DNA of 64,000 nt from Phalacrocorax aristotelis. Lineage: Eukaryota; Chordata; Aves; Suliformes; Phalacrocoracidae. The notes beneath the pieces were generated by a model that was given only the letters and a program-made list of their open reading frames with translations, was not told the DNA's origin and ran no database searches. Each line of letters opens with the position of its first letter. The first letter of the stretch is position 1. Location: contig NC_134286.1 in assembly GCF_949628215.1 (NCBI RefSeq), positions 2,542,001 through 2,606,000 on the forward strand, in the 5' to 3' direction. Of the stretch, positions 13,661-25,960 are shown piece after piece. Made by a program: the position numbers and the translations under genes.

Positions 13661-14183
13661 GATATCAGGGGTTGCCCCGACCCAGGTGCAGGACCTTGCA
13701 CTTGGCCTTGTTGAACCTCATGAGGTTCTCCCAGGCCCACCTCTCCAACCTGTCCAGGTCTCTCTGGATGCCATCCTGTCCCTCTGGTGTGCGAACTGCA
13801 CTGCCCAGCTTGGTGTCATCTGCAGGCTTGCTGAGGGGGCACTTGATCCCACTGTCTGTGTCATTGATGAAGATATTAAACAGCACTGGTCCCAGTACGG
13901 ACCCCTGAGGGAGGCCACTCGTCACTGGTCTCCATCTGGACATCGAGCCATTGACCACGACCCTCTGGATGCGACCATCCAGCTAGTTCCTCACCCACTG
14001 AACAGTCCCCCCCCATCAAATCCATATCTCCCCAGTTTAGAGAGATGGATGCTGTGGGGGACCATGCCAAAGGCCTTACAGAAGTCTGGAGAGGTGACAT
14101 TCATAGCTCTTCCCTTGTCCACTGATGCAGTCACTCCAGCAGAGAAGGCAGGGCAGCATGTGAAGTTGAGTCTCCTGAAGTAA
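13661..14183 (-). mobile_element. CR1 LINE fragment, reverse-transcriptase part, decayed
   Basis: Read on the minus strand, this encodes the palm part of a CR1 non-LTR retrotransposon reverse transcriptase. Recognisable pieces come in order. First is an [15 protein letters not shown]-like segment at about 14050-14090. [13 protein letters not shown]-like segment follows. A frame change leads to the [19 protein letters not shown] motif at about 13870-13925. The catalytic block reads PADDTKLG, keeping the two aspartates but with proline where an aromatic residue is usual. It ends in [15 protein letters not shown] at about 13665-13710. At least two frame changes and a missing 5' part show it is dead. 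The element is truncated at both ends. CR1 is the dominant LINE family of birds and other sauropsids, so this is a main clue to the host group. Confidence 0.9.
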
Positions 14184-14278
14184 ACTGTCAGTGGTTTTGT
14201 CTCCTTTGGGGTTTTGGTTTTGTGTTTTGGGTGGGTTTTTTTTTTCCATTTTAAATCAAATGCATTTAGAACAGTTTG

Positions 14279-14281
<3 letters not shown>

Positions 14282-14310
<29 letters not shown>
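14282..14310. repeat. (TA)n microsatellite
   Basis: About fourteen uninterrupted TA dinucleotides lie about 100 bases to the right of the CR1 fragment. The region just left of it is T-rich. Confidence 0.92.
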
Positions 14311-17300
14311 CTGGGGGGAGCTGCTTTGGAACACAAAACAAAACAACGCACCCATCCTTCAGGAGAAGTAGGCAGCACCCGGGAAGGCAACAGACCCTGG
14401 GAACAAAACTATCTCTAGAGCAGAAGTGCTTCATCACTGGAAAAAATATACCCACCTCTTTCTTGTCAAGGTGTGAGGATGTAATATCATACAGGTTATG
14501 GAGGATACAAAAGAAAAAAAACCACGTATGCTGAGCTCTGCTTAGAGAGGGAGAAGGTTTATTATGTGTTTGTTGTGGAGACACTAACTCAGATCCTGCC
14601 ACATCATTAATAACCCCAAACTGAAAAGGTCTGTCAATCAATTTGAGGAGCTGAATGAAAAATCACCGAGGGCAGAGCAGGGGTAGAGGCTGCAGAATAT
14701 GTCTGGTTCCGTCAGACAGATGTGAAAAATGACAGAGGGGAAGTGTATTAAAAAAAAACAGCTCAAACCCAATCAGGAAAGCTATAAAAACTCCATTAAA
14801 ATATAATCAAGGCTAAGAAATACAGAATATTACAATTTTCGTCTTCCCATGCAGGCTTCCCAAAAGGGCTATTAAAGCAAGGCAGCGGAGAGAGGCGAGG
14901 AGCGTGGGCTCTCGCTCCGAAAAGGCAACACTTGTTGGAATACCGATACATCAGACGGTGAGAAAAGTTCAGAGCTGGAGGGTTATTTATGGCAAAATAC
15001 AATGCCACCCCACCCCCCCACAAATCACAGCAAACTGTTGGATTTGGCTCTAAATTGCAACAGAAATGGAAGAAGTCACGTTGATTTAGCAAGGAGGAGA
15101 TATTTAATATAGAAGGAAGCGGGTCAAGCAGCTGACAGCTCTATATAAATATTTAAATGGCAACAGAGCAGCCCATCATGAGTATTGCCTAGGGATTTAG
15201 GCTAAATAAATGAAGCTGGCCTTTCCCACCTTGTCATCTGAGAGTCGGTAAATATTTGGGGTGCTCAGTCACCGAGTACAGACACCTTGGGAAAAAGAAA
15301 ACCAGAAGCACGCACTGAATTTTAAAAGCAAGTAACTCCATGCTCCCAGACTCAAAGGAAATAAATGATTGCTGGTTTCTTTTTAAATGAGAATAATCAA
15401 GAATTTAGCTAATTTGTTGCTTAAAGGTATCTGAAATTACAAATAAATTACATAACCTGAAATCTTATCCACCTTTTCTTGGTCTGTTACGGGGTCAGGC
15501 GGGGACTGGCATGTATCTGCTAATGGCAGGTGACATTAGTGCATGGAAAGACAAACTCCAGCCTGTTTTTGCAGGAACTCTGCCAGTTTTAATGGACATC
15601 CCACTCTAAGGCATCCTGAGAATTACATTTAGGGCGTGAGATGTCGTGCACAGGTGATGAGTGAATGATTCAGGTGTTTTCTTCTCTTGGAAGAGGGCAA
15701 AGAAGTTGTGTCCTGGCACAAGCATCGCCTCTCAAGGGCAGTGCAATATATTCCTTCCATTCCCTACCCAAACTTTAAGACTTTGCATGTCTCCCTCCCA
15801 GGCTAAACACTAACTAAAAATGACCGTACTTAACCACTAACTGAACACCACCGTGTGGGTATTTCTTGCTGGGGAGCACGTGGGGAGCTGTGAGCCCAAG
15901 CTGAGCAGCGCAGAGGCTCAGCAGCACCGGCCAGAAATAGCAACACTCTTCAGCAGAGCTTGAACTTGCTTTGGCTCACGCTTGGGGATGGGACGTGAAA
16001 TAATTGCATAACTGTGTGGTGCTGGAGCTGGCGGGCTGGAGGCTCCCGGGAGAAGCGGCGTAGGCACGGGAGGGGGCGAATGCCAGCTGGAAATTTCCGA
16101 ACGGGCTGTCCGTGATTCAAGGCGGCAGCAGGCGTGAAGGGGAGCACGGTCTGAGCCGGAGATGATGTGCCACGAGCTGGAAGTGCGCGTCTGGTTTCCC
16201 TATAAAGCACTTTTAAATTTTATAATTTTATATGCAATGCAAAACAAAAGGTATTTCCTAAATCTTCCCCTCCCCAAAATAGAGCCAGGTAAGTACAACC
16301 AAGCGTCAGGAGTACTGTGACAGCAGAGGGACAGAAAAAATATCTGGAAATGTAATACAAACCTCTTTTAATACAACCTTTTGCTAGGCTGAGGAAATAC
16401 ATATATACTGAGCAGGTAAAAGCATGTTATCAAGGAACTAATATTCCCTCAAAAGCTTTGTTGGGGTCAAAATTTACCCCACTGTGTAAGGTACCCAGGG
16501 TTGGGCAACAAAACAGCATTTATATCCACTCTGTGGCTACATTGTGTCTCCTCAGAGGAACATCTTGTTGAGATAAAGAAAGATGGGGAATTATATGTTA
16601 TTGATTTAGGTCTTGCAGATTGTTTTCCATCAGAGAAGCTTTGCTGGTTCTAGTCAATTATCCATTTTAAGTCTCAACAAGAATTACTTTCAGGCTTGGA
16701 AAGAAGAGGGGCCCGTAGCGCATTAGCGATTTAAACACGCATGTGGCCGCTGCTGAGGATGGTACCTTTCCCATGGCCCTTCAAAAAGGGCAAATAAAAT
16801 CGTGCCAGGCCTGGAAGAGTAATCCTGTGAGCATCCACAGACGGAGCTACGGCACCTCTGGTGTACGGTGTGGTCTGGTCCTTCCCTTCCCAGGGCAGCT
16901 TCTGCTCAGGCTGGTACAGTCAGTGGTTGTTACGGGACTTGAATAAAAGAAATATGCACCTACAGTAACTGGGTGATAGAAAAGATGAAATTTCTCCTAA
17001 AAAGCTAATAAACATAACAACCTTCCCAGCTCTACGAGGTATATACAAATTCCCTCTGAATGGGAGAAAACTAGAATAGCAGCGGCGTGAATGCTGCTCA
17101 GAGCCTTGTTTAAAAGCTCTGTTGGTTTCTTTGAAATGTCACAGATAAATGAGCACATTGTAGTATTGCTCGCAAATCACGCGAGCTGATATTAAGCGTT
17201 TGAATGGCAAATAATGACTGGATGTAAAACACTGCACAAGATAACTTATTAATACCTTGGGACATCATCTCATGCCAGGTCAGGTTGACAGGTGATTACT

Positions 17301-20300
17301 GGTGGCTGTGACAGATGTATGTCTCCTCGTTGGCTTCACAAGCTCTTCTAGATACTCTGTTTTGGCTTTCAGGTGTGATGGGGGAAGCAAAACGCACAGG
17401 TAGGGATGCTGAACGGCACCCAGGAGGCATCCGCCATGCCTACCCCTCATCTGTCCCCAGATTTAGTTTGTCCTTGGTTCTCCCCACAGCTAAACCCAAG
17501 TCTCCCACTGGTGCTATAAATATCAGGGTGGTTTTCCCCAGCCCCACTTTTCCCACTTATGGCCCCTTTTTCCCATTGCTACATGTTTTAAGGAAATAAA
17601 AGGATATAAACTCTTTTTTATAGTTCGTAACGTACAACATTTAAAAAAAGAAAGTCCTACACTCACCGTATAGTTATTTGTGCTGAGAGGGAAGTGAAAT
17701 GAATACTGCGGACTTTCATTACAGGGGAGTAAGAGTGAACCAGAGCTGCCGCAATAAATAATGCAAGTTATGAAACTCAGTGGAAAGTAGCAGACCTGCA
17801 TGCTTTGTCACCAAATCGCAGCTGCCTGCTCCGGCTGGAGGCAGGAGGCAAACGCCCAGGAGCTGCCGCGGAGCGCGCAGGGTGAGGGTGGGAGCCGCCG
17901 TGCCCAGGAGGGGCTGCAGGAGCTGCCACCGCAGCCGCCCCCGCTCCCCAAAAGCCTCTCCTCCGCATGTGCGGCTCGTGGCTTGCACGAGGCAGAGAGT
18001 GAGAGAATTGCCTGTATCGAAAGGAATTCGCCCTGGATTATTATTAAAAGTCCAGCCAGTTGCCTTTTCTTCCCAATAACCTCATTTTTCTTTTATATTT
18101 GTATTTTTAAAATTAAATGTGCATAGATGGGGTGCCACGCACGTGCACCATGCTGTATTCACATCCCTCTTTTGGTAGGTGCTGTTCAGACCCCCTTCAG
18201 GGGCTCATGAGAAACCCCACTCGTGGAGTGTCATTCACCCAAGAATAACTCAGATCTGTCACCCTTCTGCCACAGCCCAAGCAGGACAATAAAGAAGAGG
18301 CGACTGCCCAGCCGCTAGTGAATCACACCAAGTGTCTGTAACAGCCCGAGGGTTTCCAAAGTGCTGGCTTTTTATGCCAGAAATAGTTTTCCAGACTACA
18401 GGACCAGCTCAGAGCAGCTGCATCTCTGCAGGCAGCAGCCCCGTGGATCCTGGCGCTGAAAACAGGAGCTGCCAAGGGGGATGTGACAGCCCTGGGTACC
18501 ACCTCTGCCAGCCAGGGATAGTTTGGGGGCTATTTGCTCTTTCCCCCATGCCCCAGAGCCCCCCGGTTTAGCTCCACCACTGCTGACTCCCAAAAACGTT
18601 TCCTCGCCCAGGTTTTGGGGCCTCTGACTACTCAGAGGATTTAGAGCAGGATTAGATTTTGAATTCTACGGAGAAGGATTATTTCTGCTCATGCCATTTC
18701 TAGCCTCACCTAGAGCACAGAGGCATTTTTACCACCCCAGATGCAAGCGCGGCGCTGGGGCAGAGGGTTTCCTCCCATGCCCCTGCTGCTGCCCGGGGGT
18801 ACAAAAACAGCCCCAGCCCACCAGCTGTATTACACCTGGCAGGTAACCTGAGGCCAGCGTTAAGTATAACCAGCTCTGTTAAGGTATCAAAGCTTTTTCC
18901 TGATGCCTTTGTTTTTTTAGGAAGACAGAAACACCAGAGATCTGCTCAAAGAGGAGAATCCCAGAGGAAAGAGAGAACATCTGCCTGTGGTACCAGCCAG
19001 GAGACAGCACTGCACCAAGACACAAGCAAGAAAGCTCTTTTCTTCAACTAAAACACACAGATCTACCCACAGAGCCCATTCCCTAACAGCTAGGCCCACC
19101 TGACCCTCTTACTCCCTCTCCTCCCCCCAGCTCTCTGAATGCAAGTACCAGCCCAGCCTCTCCTTTTATTCACCCAGAACACCTGGTAGCAATTTCTTGC
19201 ACAACACACTCAGCTTTTAATTAACAGTCAGGCCATTTGTCACCTGCTGAACAACATAGTGGGTGCTCAGCTGCAGCGCTGGGCATCCTGCCCTACCTCC
19301 TACCTGCACCAGTCAAGGGACATCTGCTCGCAGGAGCTGAGGTTGTGTTTGGTGTCATACCTAGCGCTAAAGGAAGTTTGTTTCTTACAATAATTCTGTA
19401 GTGTTGATGGGGTTATTGCATTTCATTATCTGCTGATGGTGGGATGCGCTGAGCCGAGATGCCTCTCCCCTGACCCTGGGGAGCCTCTGTGGAGGCTGAG
19501 TAGTGAAACAGGGCTGGCTCTGCTCCGGGTTGTAAGGTGAGGGTTGTTCGGGAGCAGGTAGGTGGGTCTCAGTGGCGTGAACAGTATGGGCAGGAGAGGA
19601 AATGTTTGGAGAGCTGTGCACCACACCGACACCTGCTCTGCCGGTTTGGCAGCTTATTCTGGGCACGTCCGTGCTGTTTGAGTCGTGCCTTGGTCCATCA
19701 AGCAGGCATCAAAGCAACTCCTGCTCTGACGCAGCATTCAGCCGAGGGGGGATGTGGGGGCCATTCGCCTTTGGTTACTCCTTGGAGGGTCCCCTGGAGC
19801 CCGGCAGGATGAGACCACTGTGCTGAGCGTGTCACGGGTGTGCAAGGGGTTCTGCGGGGCTTTTCCTCCCTGCCAGCTCAGCTGCCCTGCTGCACGGCGG
19901 GCTTGGGTGCAAACCAGCAGTGCGGAGAGGAGCTGGGTGGAAGGATGCTATTTTAAGTAAAGCCATTTGTTAATCAGGGTGGAAATTTACTGAGGAGAGG
20001 GGACCTGGGCACAAACAGCTGTGTTTTCCCAGATTACCCAAATAATGTAGGTTTAAAATACTGCTGATGAGTGCACCTGCTCAGCCATCAGGCTCACCTG
20101 AAAACATTAAAGCTTTTCTCTTGAGTTTCTGTGGAGGAAAGAAAGCTGGCCAAGTGCTTCTCACACTGGTTAAGAAGAGTAAAGGGTTGTATCGGCTTCC
20201 TCTGTATCATACTGCCCTTTTCTGGGGCCCCTGGAGCTCCTGTGGCTGCTGCTCCAGGAGGTGTGGGCTCCTTCGAAAGATGCAATCTATGCAGAAGGAA

Positions 20301-21359
20301 AAAAAACACCAAACCACTAAACTTAGAGGAATGCCATGGATAACTTTCTTCGTTGATAGCTCTGGGGTAGAAAACACTTTCTGACATGTATTGATTCAGC
20401 AAAAAGTCTATACTATATAATAATGCCACTTTGTCATTTTATATCCAATTATTTCTGCTCTGCATCCTTGGGATTTCCCAGCTGAGCATTATGAGGTGGG
20501 CAGAGAGCAACCTGCCCTTTTTTGCTTGCTCAAAAGAAGAAAAAAAAGCAGCTAATGCTGAAGCAGCTGCTGAAATTCCTCACGTAGGCTGGGCAAGAAG
20601 TCAGCTCCCGTGGCCAAAATGCTCTCTGCTCAGGCCTGGGGTTGTCCTACATGTGTCTGATGCCCTGATTTTTCTGGTGCTTCATTCTTCTTGCAGGAAG
20701 CTAAGCTGTAACGTACCTCCAATTCATGTCCTAAGCCCAGCACTGTAATGCCTGTAGCGAAGATGCACACCGGCCCCTTCAAACAGCAACGTGTTAGGGC
20801 TGAGGGCACGGTCCTGGCTCGGCGAGGTCAGGATGAGTCTGTCTTGCTGGAGATATTGTTACGCCCCTGAAATTTAGCTGCTTTAACCTAGAATAGCTGC
20901 AGTGACTCCAAAGCGCTGCCTGAACTTGTTGCACAAATAACCTGTGTGATAAGTTTTATAAATTAATCACTGATGCTCAAAACCACTGCAGAAACACCGT
21001 CCGCTTGTGACCATTGTTCCAATTAAAGACCCTTTTGCTCTTAAAAAAGTTGGAGTTAGACCAAGAAGAGTCCTGCCTGCCACCTCGCAGCACTCGACGA
21101 ACCATTCCTCATGCCTCTGGGCAGATGCGCTCCGCAAATGACAGGAGAAGGACCCAGCGTAAAGAACACCTGGAGCCATCGGGGGAAATAGCGCGCCCAG
21201 CCCAGCGCTTGCTTTGTACCACCTTTCAAAGAAAAGCCATTTCAAACGCTAGCAGCCAAATATCCAGAATGGTAATACTTGCAAACGACAGGTCACCCGC
21301 ACCTCCGCATTTTCCCTGTCGTTCCATGTTTAGCTATATCGCATACAAAGATTAAAAGC

Positions 21360-21560
21360 AAAATTACGCCATGCAAATGAAGTGAACTTTCACGTCAGCT
21401 TACCTATTTATTTTTCCTTAAATATTGCAATTATTACTTCTATTGCACAGTCACGCCTCGCTGCTTCGCGTGCGTTATTAATATGCAGGAGCGTATTAAT
21501 GCTCTTTTACGAGCTGTTAACATTCATTAGCACTTCAGGTCCTAATGCGGAGCAAACCTT
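21360..21560. other. Candidate conserved non-coding element
   Basis: The block contains ATGCAAAT, two ATTAATATG/GTATTAATG-type words, GTTAACATTCATTAG and ATTGCAATTATT-like text within 200 bases, which is typical of enhancers bound by POU and homeodomain factors. It is neither simple repeat nor coding. Conservation is assumed from texture, not measured. Confidence 0.22.
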
Positions 21561-23570
21561 TCCTCTGCTCATTGTCATTCCCTGCGTGACACCGCTAGCA
21601 CCGGGGACGCGGCCAGAAGCCGGCAGCCGCGCCGCTGACGGCGAATTCCTATGGTGGGTTTGCTGGGGCTCTGAGCTGACATCAGAGCATGCGTCACCGT
21701 GGTCCTTTGCAGTTGTCCCTGGAGACAGCAGAAGTCCGGGGTGATAATTATTTAGATTCCTCTTGAGCTCCAGAGGCTTCCAAAGGATTTTTTTTTTTTT
21801 TTTTTGCTGTCCTGTGCAATCACGTTGTCATGGTGATGGGAGCAGGATGCTGGACACCAGCCTGGCTCCCCTTCTCAGAGGACGGGCTGGCCGAGTGATG
21901 AAGCTGAGGGTTTCCAGCGGGGTTTTGCCATGCCTGAGAAGAGAGAAATGTTGAAAAAAAAAAAAAAGGAAAATATTTTCTAAAACAGACTTGGAGTTTT
22001 TTGCTTAATCACGATGATCAGAGGTTCAGAATACTCCCAGTTATTTTGTAGAATGAAACATAAATGGTAAAAAAGCCTACTCATGGGACTGGACTGAAAA
22101 CTTCCCGTGGTTTGGGTGGTTCTGGATCAAAACTGGTTTGAGTGGTGCTGCACCAGCCAAACCTGAGCTGTGGCTCCTTCGTGCTCTTGCCTTGCACGGA
22201 CTGACCTCCCTACACGGGTGATCATTTACTCCTGTGACTACATGGTGTCTCAGCAGGAGCAAGGCTCCATAGTGCACTCCATAAATTACTGGATAGACTA
22301 CTCCTTGCCAATTAGTTGATCACTAATATGTTTCCATACTGTGTTGTGAATTTTCTGCAGACCTCCCTTATGAAGGTTCATCGATGAACCTGTTGCGCTT
22401 TAGCATGGCTTCGTCCCTGAAACCATCACGTCAGGTACGCACCCTCCCTCCTGCCCAAGCCATCCCTCGGCTCTTCTGTACCCCACGCAGCTCCCAAAAG
22501 GTTTCAAGGTGTCTAACTGGTTTTGCCGATGGGAATACACGGAGGAAGGAGCATTTGCTGGTCTGCCAGAGACTGGCCGAAGTCTTGCTCCACTGAGTGA
22601 AAGAAAAGATAAAGGGGGACTAGAACTTCTTCAAAGGGAGCGTGTGTGGCCTTTACAAGGATACAGCGTCTTGGCACCTCCTGAAAGCCCTGGTACTCCT
22701 GACCTGTGTCAGCAGATAGTAGATGCAGGCTGGAAACCGTCCAGGGAAACAAAGCCAGCTCTTAAATGGTAGCTTCCTCGGCGCTTGAGTAGGAGCTCTG
22801 GGAACATCAGCGCGGCGTGTAGGACGCAGCGCCGAGCTGAGCCAGCAGCGCCTGGCGGGGAGCCCGTGGGCAGCACTGCCACCAGCTCCACTCTCCGGGG
22901 CTCCATGTTCCAGTTTTTGGCTGCCATTGAGCGGGTGAGGCTTTGTGCTGTCTGGGATACGATAGTCTAGTGTTTAGTTTTACAGCTACGGTAATAACAT
23001 TTTACAGCTCCTCCACTTTCAAAGCAATATGACTTTCACACGCCTGTAGGTTAATTAGACAAATGCGTGGAGATAATTTCTCAACCACTTGCGAAGCACT
23101 GGGAAAGGAGTTGGCATTTGTCACTGAGAAACGTGTTTTCTCCACCTCCGTCCCTGCATGCCTCCCTAACCGAGCCGTCTCCCTCCGGCGCAGCCTCTCC
23201 CAGACAGCTCAGGGTGCCGTACCCGGGTCCGTGCGCGGCAGAGCCGGGGCGGTGACGGCCCAGCCCCCACGCCACCTCCGGCCACCTACACCAGGGTCAC
23301 CTCAGCCCTGCTGGCTGCAGCCCAGTAATGCAGAGCAGGATGAGACACCTCCGCTTTGGGGCTTCTTGGCTAATGCCAAAGGCCGTATTTGTTCACAAAC
23401 AGGCAAAGGAACCGTGCAAGGGCAGGAGGATTCACTATGGGTGCATGGAAAAGTCCAAGCGGAGATTTTCACACTCCTCCCACCCAGCTTTTGCCACGCA
23501 GAGCGCTTCCCATCTCAACGTGAAAATACTTTTTACCATCCAAAAAACCCAGCGAGTTGGCCACCTCACC

Positions 23571-23615
23571 AAAAAAAAAAAAAAAAGCAAAGCAAAGCAA
23601 AGCAAAAAGCACAAG
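23571..23615. repeat. A-run followed by (GCAAA)n
   Basis: About 16 A are followed by four imperfect GCAAA units. This could be the decayed tail of an old retroposed copy, but no body of an element can be seen next to it. Confidence 0.7.
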
Positions 23616-25249
23616 AAGGGGCAGGAGCGGCGAGGCAGAGACGCCCCCAGGCAGGGCAGAGCGCCCCGGGGCCGAGCTGGCGCTGCAGACCCTGCCCGGT
23701 GCCGCCAGCCTCGCCAGCTCCGCTCACCCACACGGCAAATCGTGCCTCAGCGGGGTGTCAGCGGGTGCCGAACAACGGCTGGAGATGGTCGCATTGACCT
23801 TCCTGAGTGCCCCAAGAGCTTCGCTATGAAGCTGAAAGTCTTTCCCCCCAGTAGCTCAAGTACTGTAAGCTCACGTCAATAAGACAGGCATGGACTCTTG
23901 ATGGTTTTAACCAGAGCGTGGCTTTTCTCAGCTTCTCCATTTTACCACTCTAACAGTGCATTTAAAGGACGAACTTTCTGTTGTCCTGTAAAATTTCTTA
24001 TTAAAGCCATGTGTCCTGCTGGTCTGCAAGAAAGGAGAAGTGCTTTTGCAATCTTGAAGCAGGTCATGCTTTGCAACCTGTTTTTTTCAGCGCAGCTCAG
24101 CTGATGTCTTTTGCTGAACACAGTGTCCAAAACAACCTGTTTGTGAAGTCCAGTTGCTGCATTCGTTAAATACAAAGAAACGGAAGGAACGCAAATTTTA
24201 CGTTATCTATTTGCTCACATCTCCTGGGCTAGTTGTTTATTTTGGTGGACTTCCAATGACCTGGGCAGACAGGTTATCCGAGCCACTAATAATATTTCCT
24301 CCTCCTCTGCTCATCCTAAAATGCCTACCTCTCTCTCCCTCTTTATCTCCTCTTCTTTTACCCTGTCTGTAGTAATAAAGATCTTATTCTTCAGCTGTAC
24401 CTGAGGGTGTCCGTCCTCCAAGAGACAGGCCCAAGGGGGTGAGCTGCCACCCAAGCACCTTACCCAAGCAGGATACATCTCCCGCTGAATTTTAATGGGA
24501 TGTTGTCAAGTCAACAATAAGCCTGCTTTTCATTGCTACTCCGATGGAAACTTCCAGGCGCAAGGAAATCTTGCCTGGTGAGATGGGAAAGGGGGAGTGC
24601 TTTGAGGGGAGTGCTTGAGGGGAGATGGACCGTGCTCTCAGCACCTCCCTGGCTCACGCTTGCTACCGGGCTGACATTGTCCACGTGGCATAGTCACAGC
24701 GTGGCAATCGTTGAAACTAAATGCCTTTAAATTGTCATATTTTACTTTATTTAGCTGCATGGTGTGGAATGCGTTAAGAATACTTTCCTACTGGTGTGTT
24801 TTATCTCAGTTTAACTGTGTCTTCTTGTCATCAGATACCCCTATTCAACCAGCTGCATACTCCAGTTCTTGATGAAGCGCCTTTCCATCTCACCTGAAAG
24901 CCTCTCCGGTTCTTGGCTCTGTGTTCGTGCAGGAGCATCCTTGCAAGAGCCGTCACTTCAGGTCAGCTCCTGTTTTACCTGAGGTCCGGTTCTGCGCTCT
25001 TTGGGAGCTTGCCTTGTTTCTCAGCCGCCAGGCTTGGCTTTGGATCATCCTGTGCTTTCTGGAATACACTAAAAGCACCTGCTGAGATGATGATCAAGTC
25101 CTCTACAAAGAAGGCGTCTTCCTTCTCTGGACCCTGGACCACCACAGGCTGCCAATTTTAGTGGTGCCAGAGAGCTGAGAGCTTGCGCTTCGTCGCTTTT
25201 CGTCCCCTGCTGCTCCATAAAAACCCAGGGCTTGACCTTAAAACATCCC

Positions 25250-25960
25250 AGTCAGTACTTGGTATCTCCTTGGATCTGTGTGACACAAACAATACATAAA
25301 ATGTCACAGAACTCTAAAGGATATTTGTCTCAAAGAAATTAGTGAAGGCAAAGTAACTACTTCAGTGTTTTTCTACTACTAGCCAGATGTTAATCCTTAT
25401 TGAAGTCTGTCTGTGTGAATCCAGTAGTACTATTGTATTATCTGACCTTTGCTAAGTTGACTTATTGTTATAAATAACTACTCTTAATGTACAGTCAGTG
25501 TACAAATGACTTGTGTAATGATTCAGGAACAATCACAAACTAATTTCCCACTGATAATTCCTAAGATATTGGCATAAAAAGGAGACTGTATTTGCATATC
25601 TCCCCAGAAGGAAGTAATCTCCCTGAAAAATTGTCTGGTTTGAAAACTGCATTAGTCAATGGCTTTAGCACAGTCACTTTCACAGGAAATTATGCTAATA
25701 CATGTGGAAGATTTCATTTTCCTTAAAAAAAATGTAAGCGCAGTAAGACAGAGAACAGTCCAAGCGACTGCAGAGAGATACACTGCCCTGAGTAATTGAC
25801 TGCAGGATCCACTCAAATAAATCATGCTTTGTTAGGGAAAAAAAATAGGCCAGTTAAAATCAGATATAGCTATAGCCTAGTCTTCAATAAACAGAGAGCA
25901 TCCAGGGTTTAATTAGAATATGCATGCACTGTGTTACACACAACGTGCACCGTTTGGGAC
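25250..25960. other. Candidate conserved non-coding block
   Basis: About 700 bases of AT-rich, non-repetitive sequence contain repeated TAAT, ATGCTAAT and CATTAG-type words and no supported open frame. It reads like the deeply conserved elements found in gene deserts. This is a texture-based guess. Confidence 0.22.

Noticed and set aside
13524-14183. 219-codon open frame on the + strand
   Set aside because: It is the complement of the CR1 reverse-transcriptase fragment and has no independent protein resemblance.
13991-14641. 216-codon minus-strand frame
   Set aside because: Only its last part is CR1-derived. The rest runs through a (TA)n microsatellite and unrelated DNA.
23063-23797. 244-codon + strand frame
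   Set aside because: Low-complexity, GC-rich text interrupted by an A-run that becomes a lysine string. No domain, no splice context, and overlapping frames in all directions.
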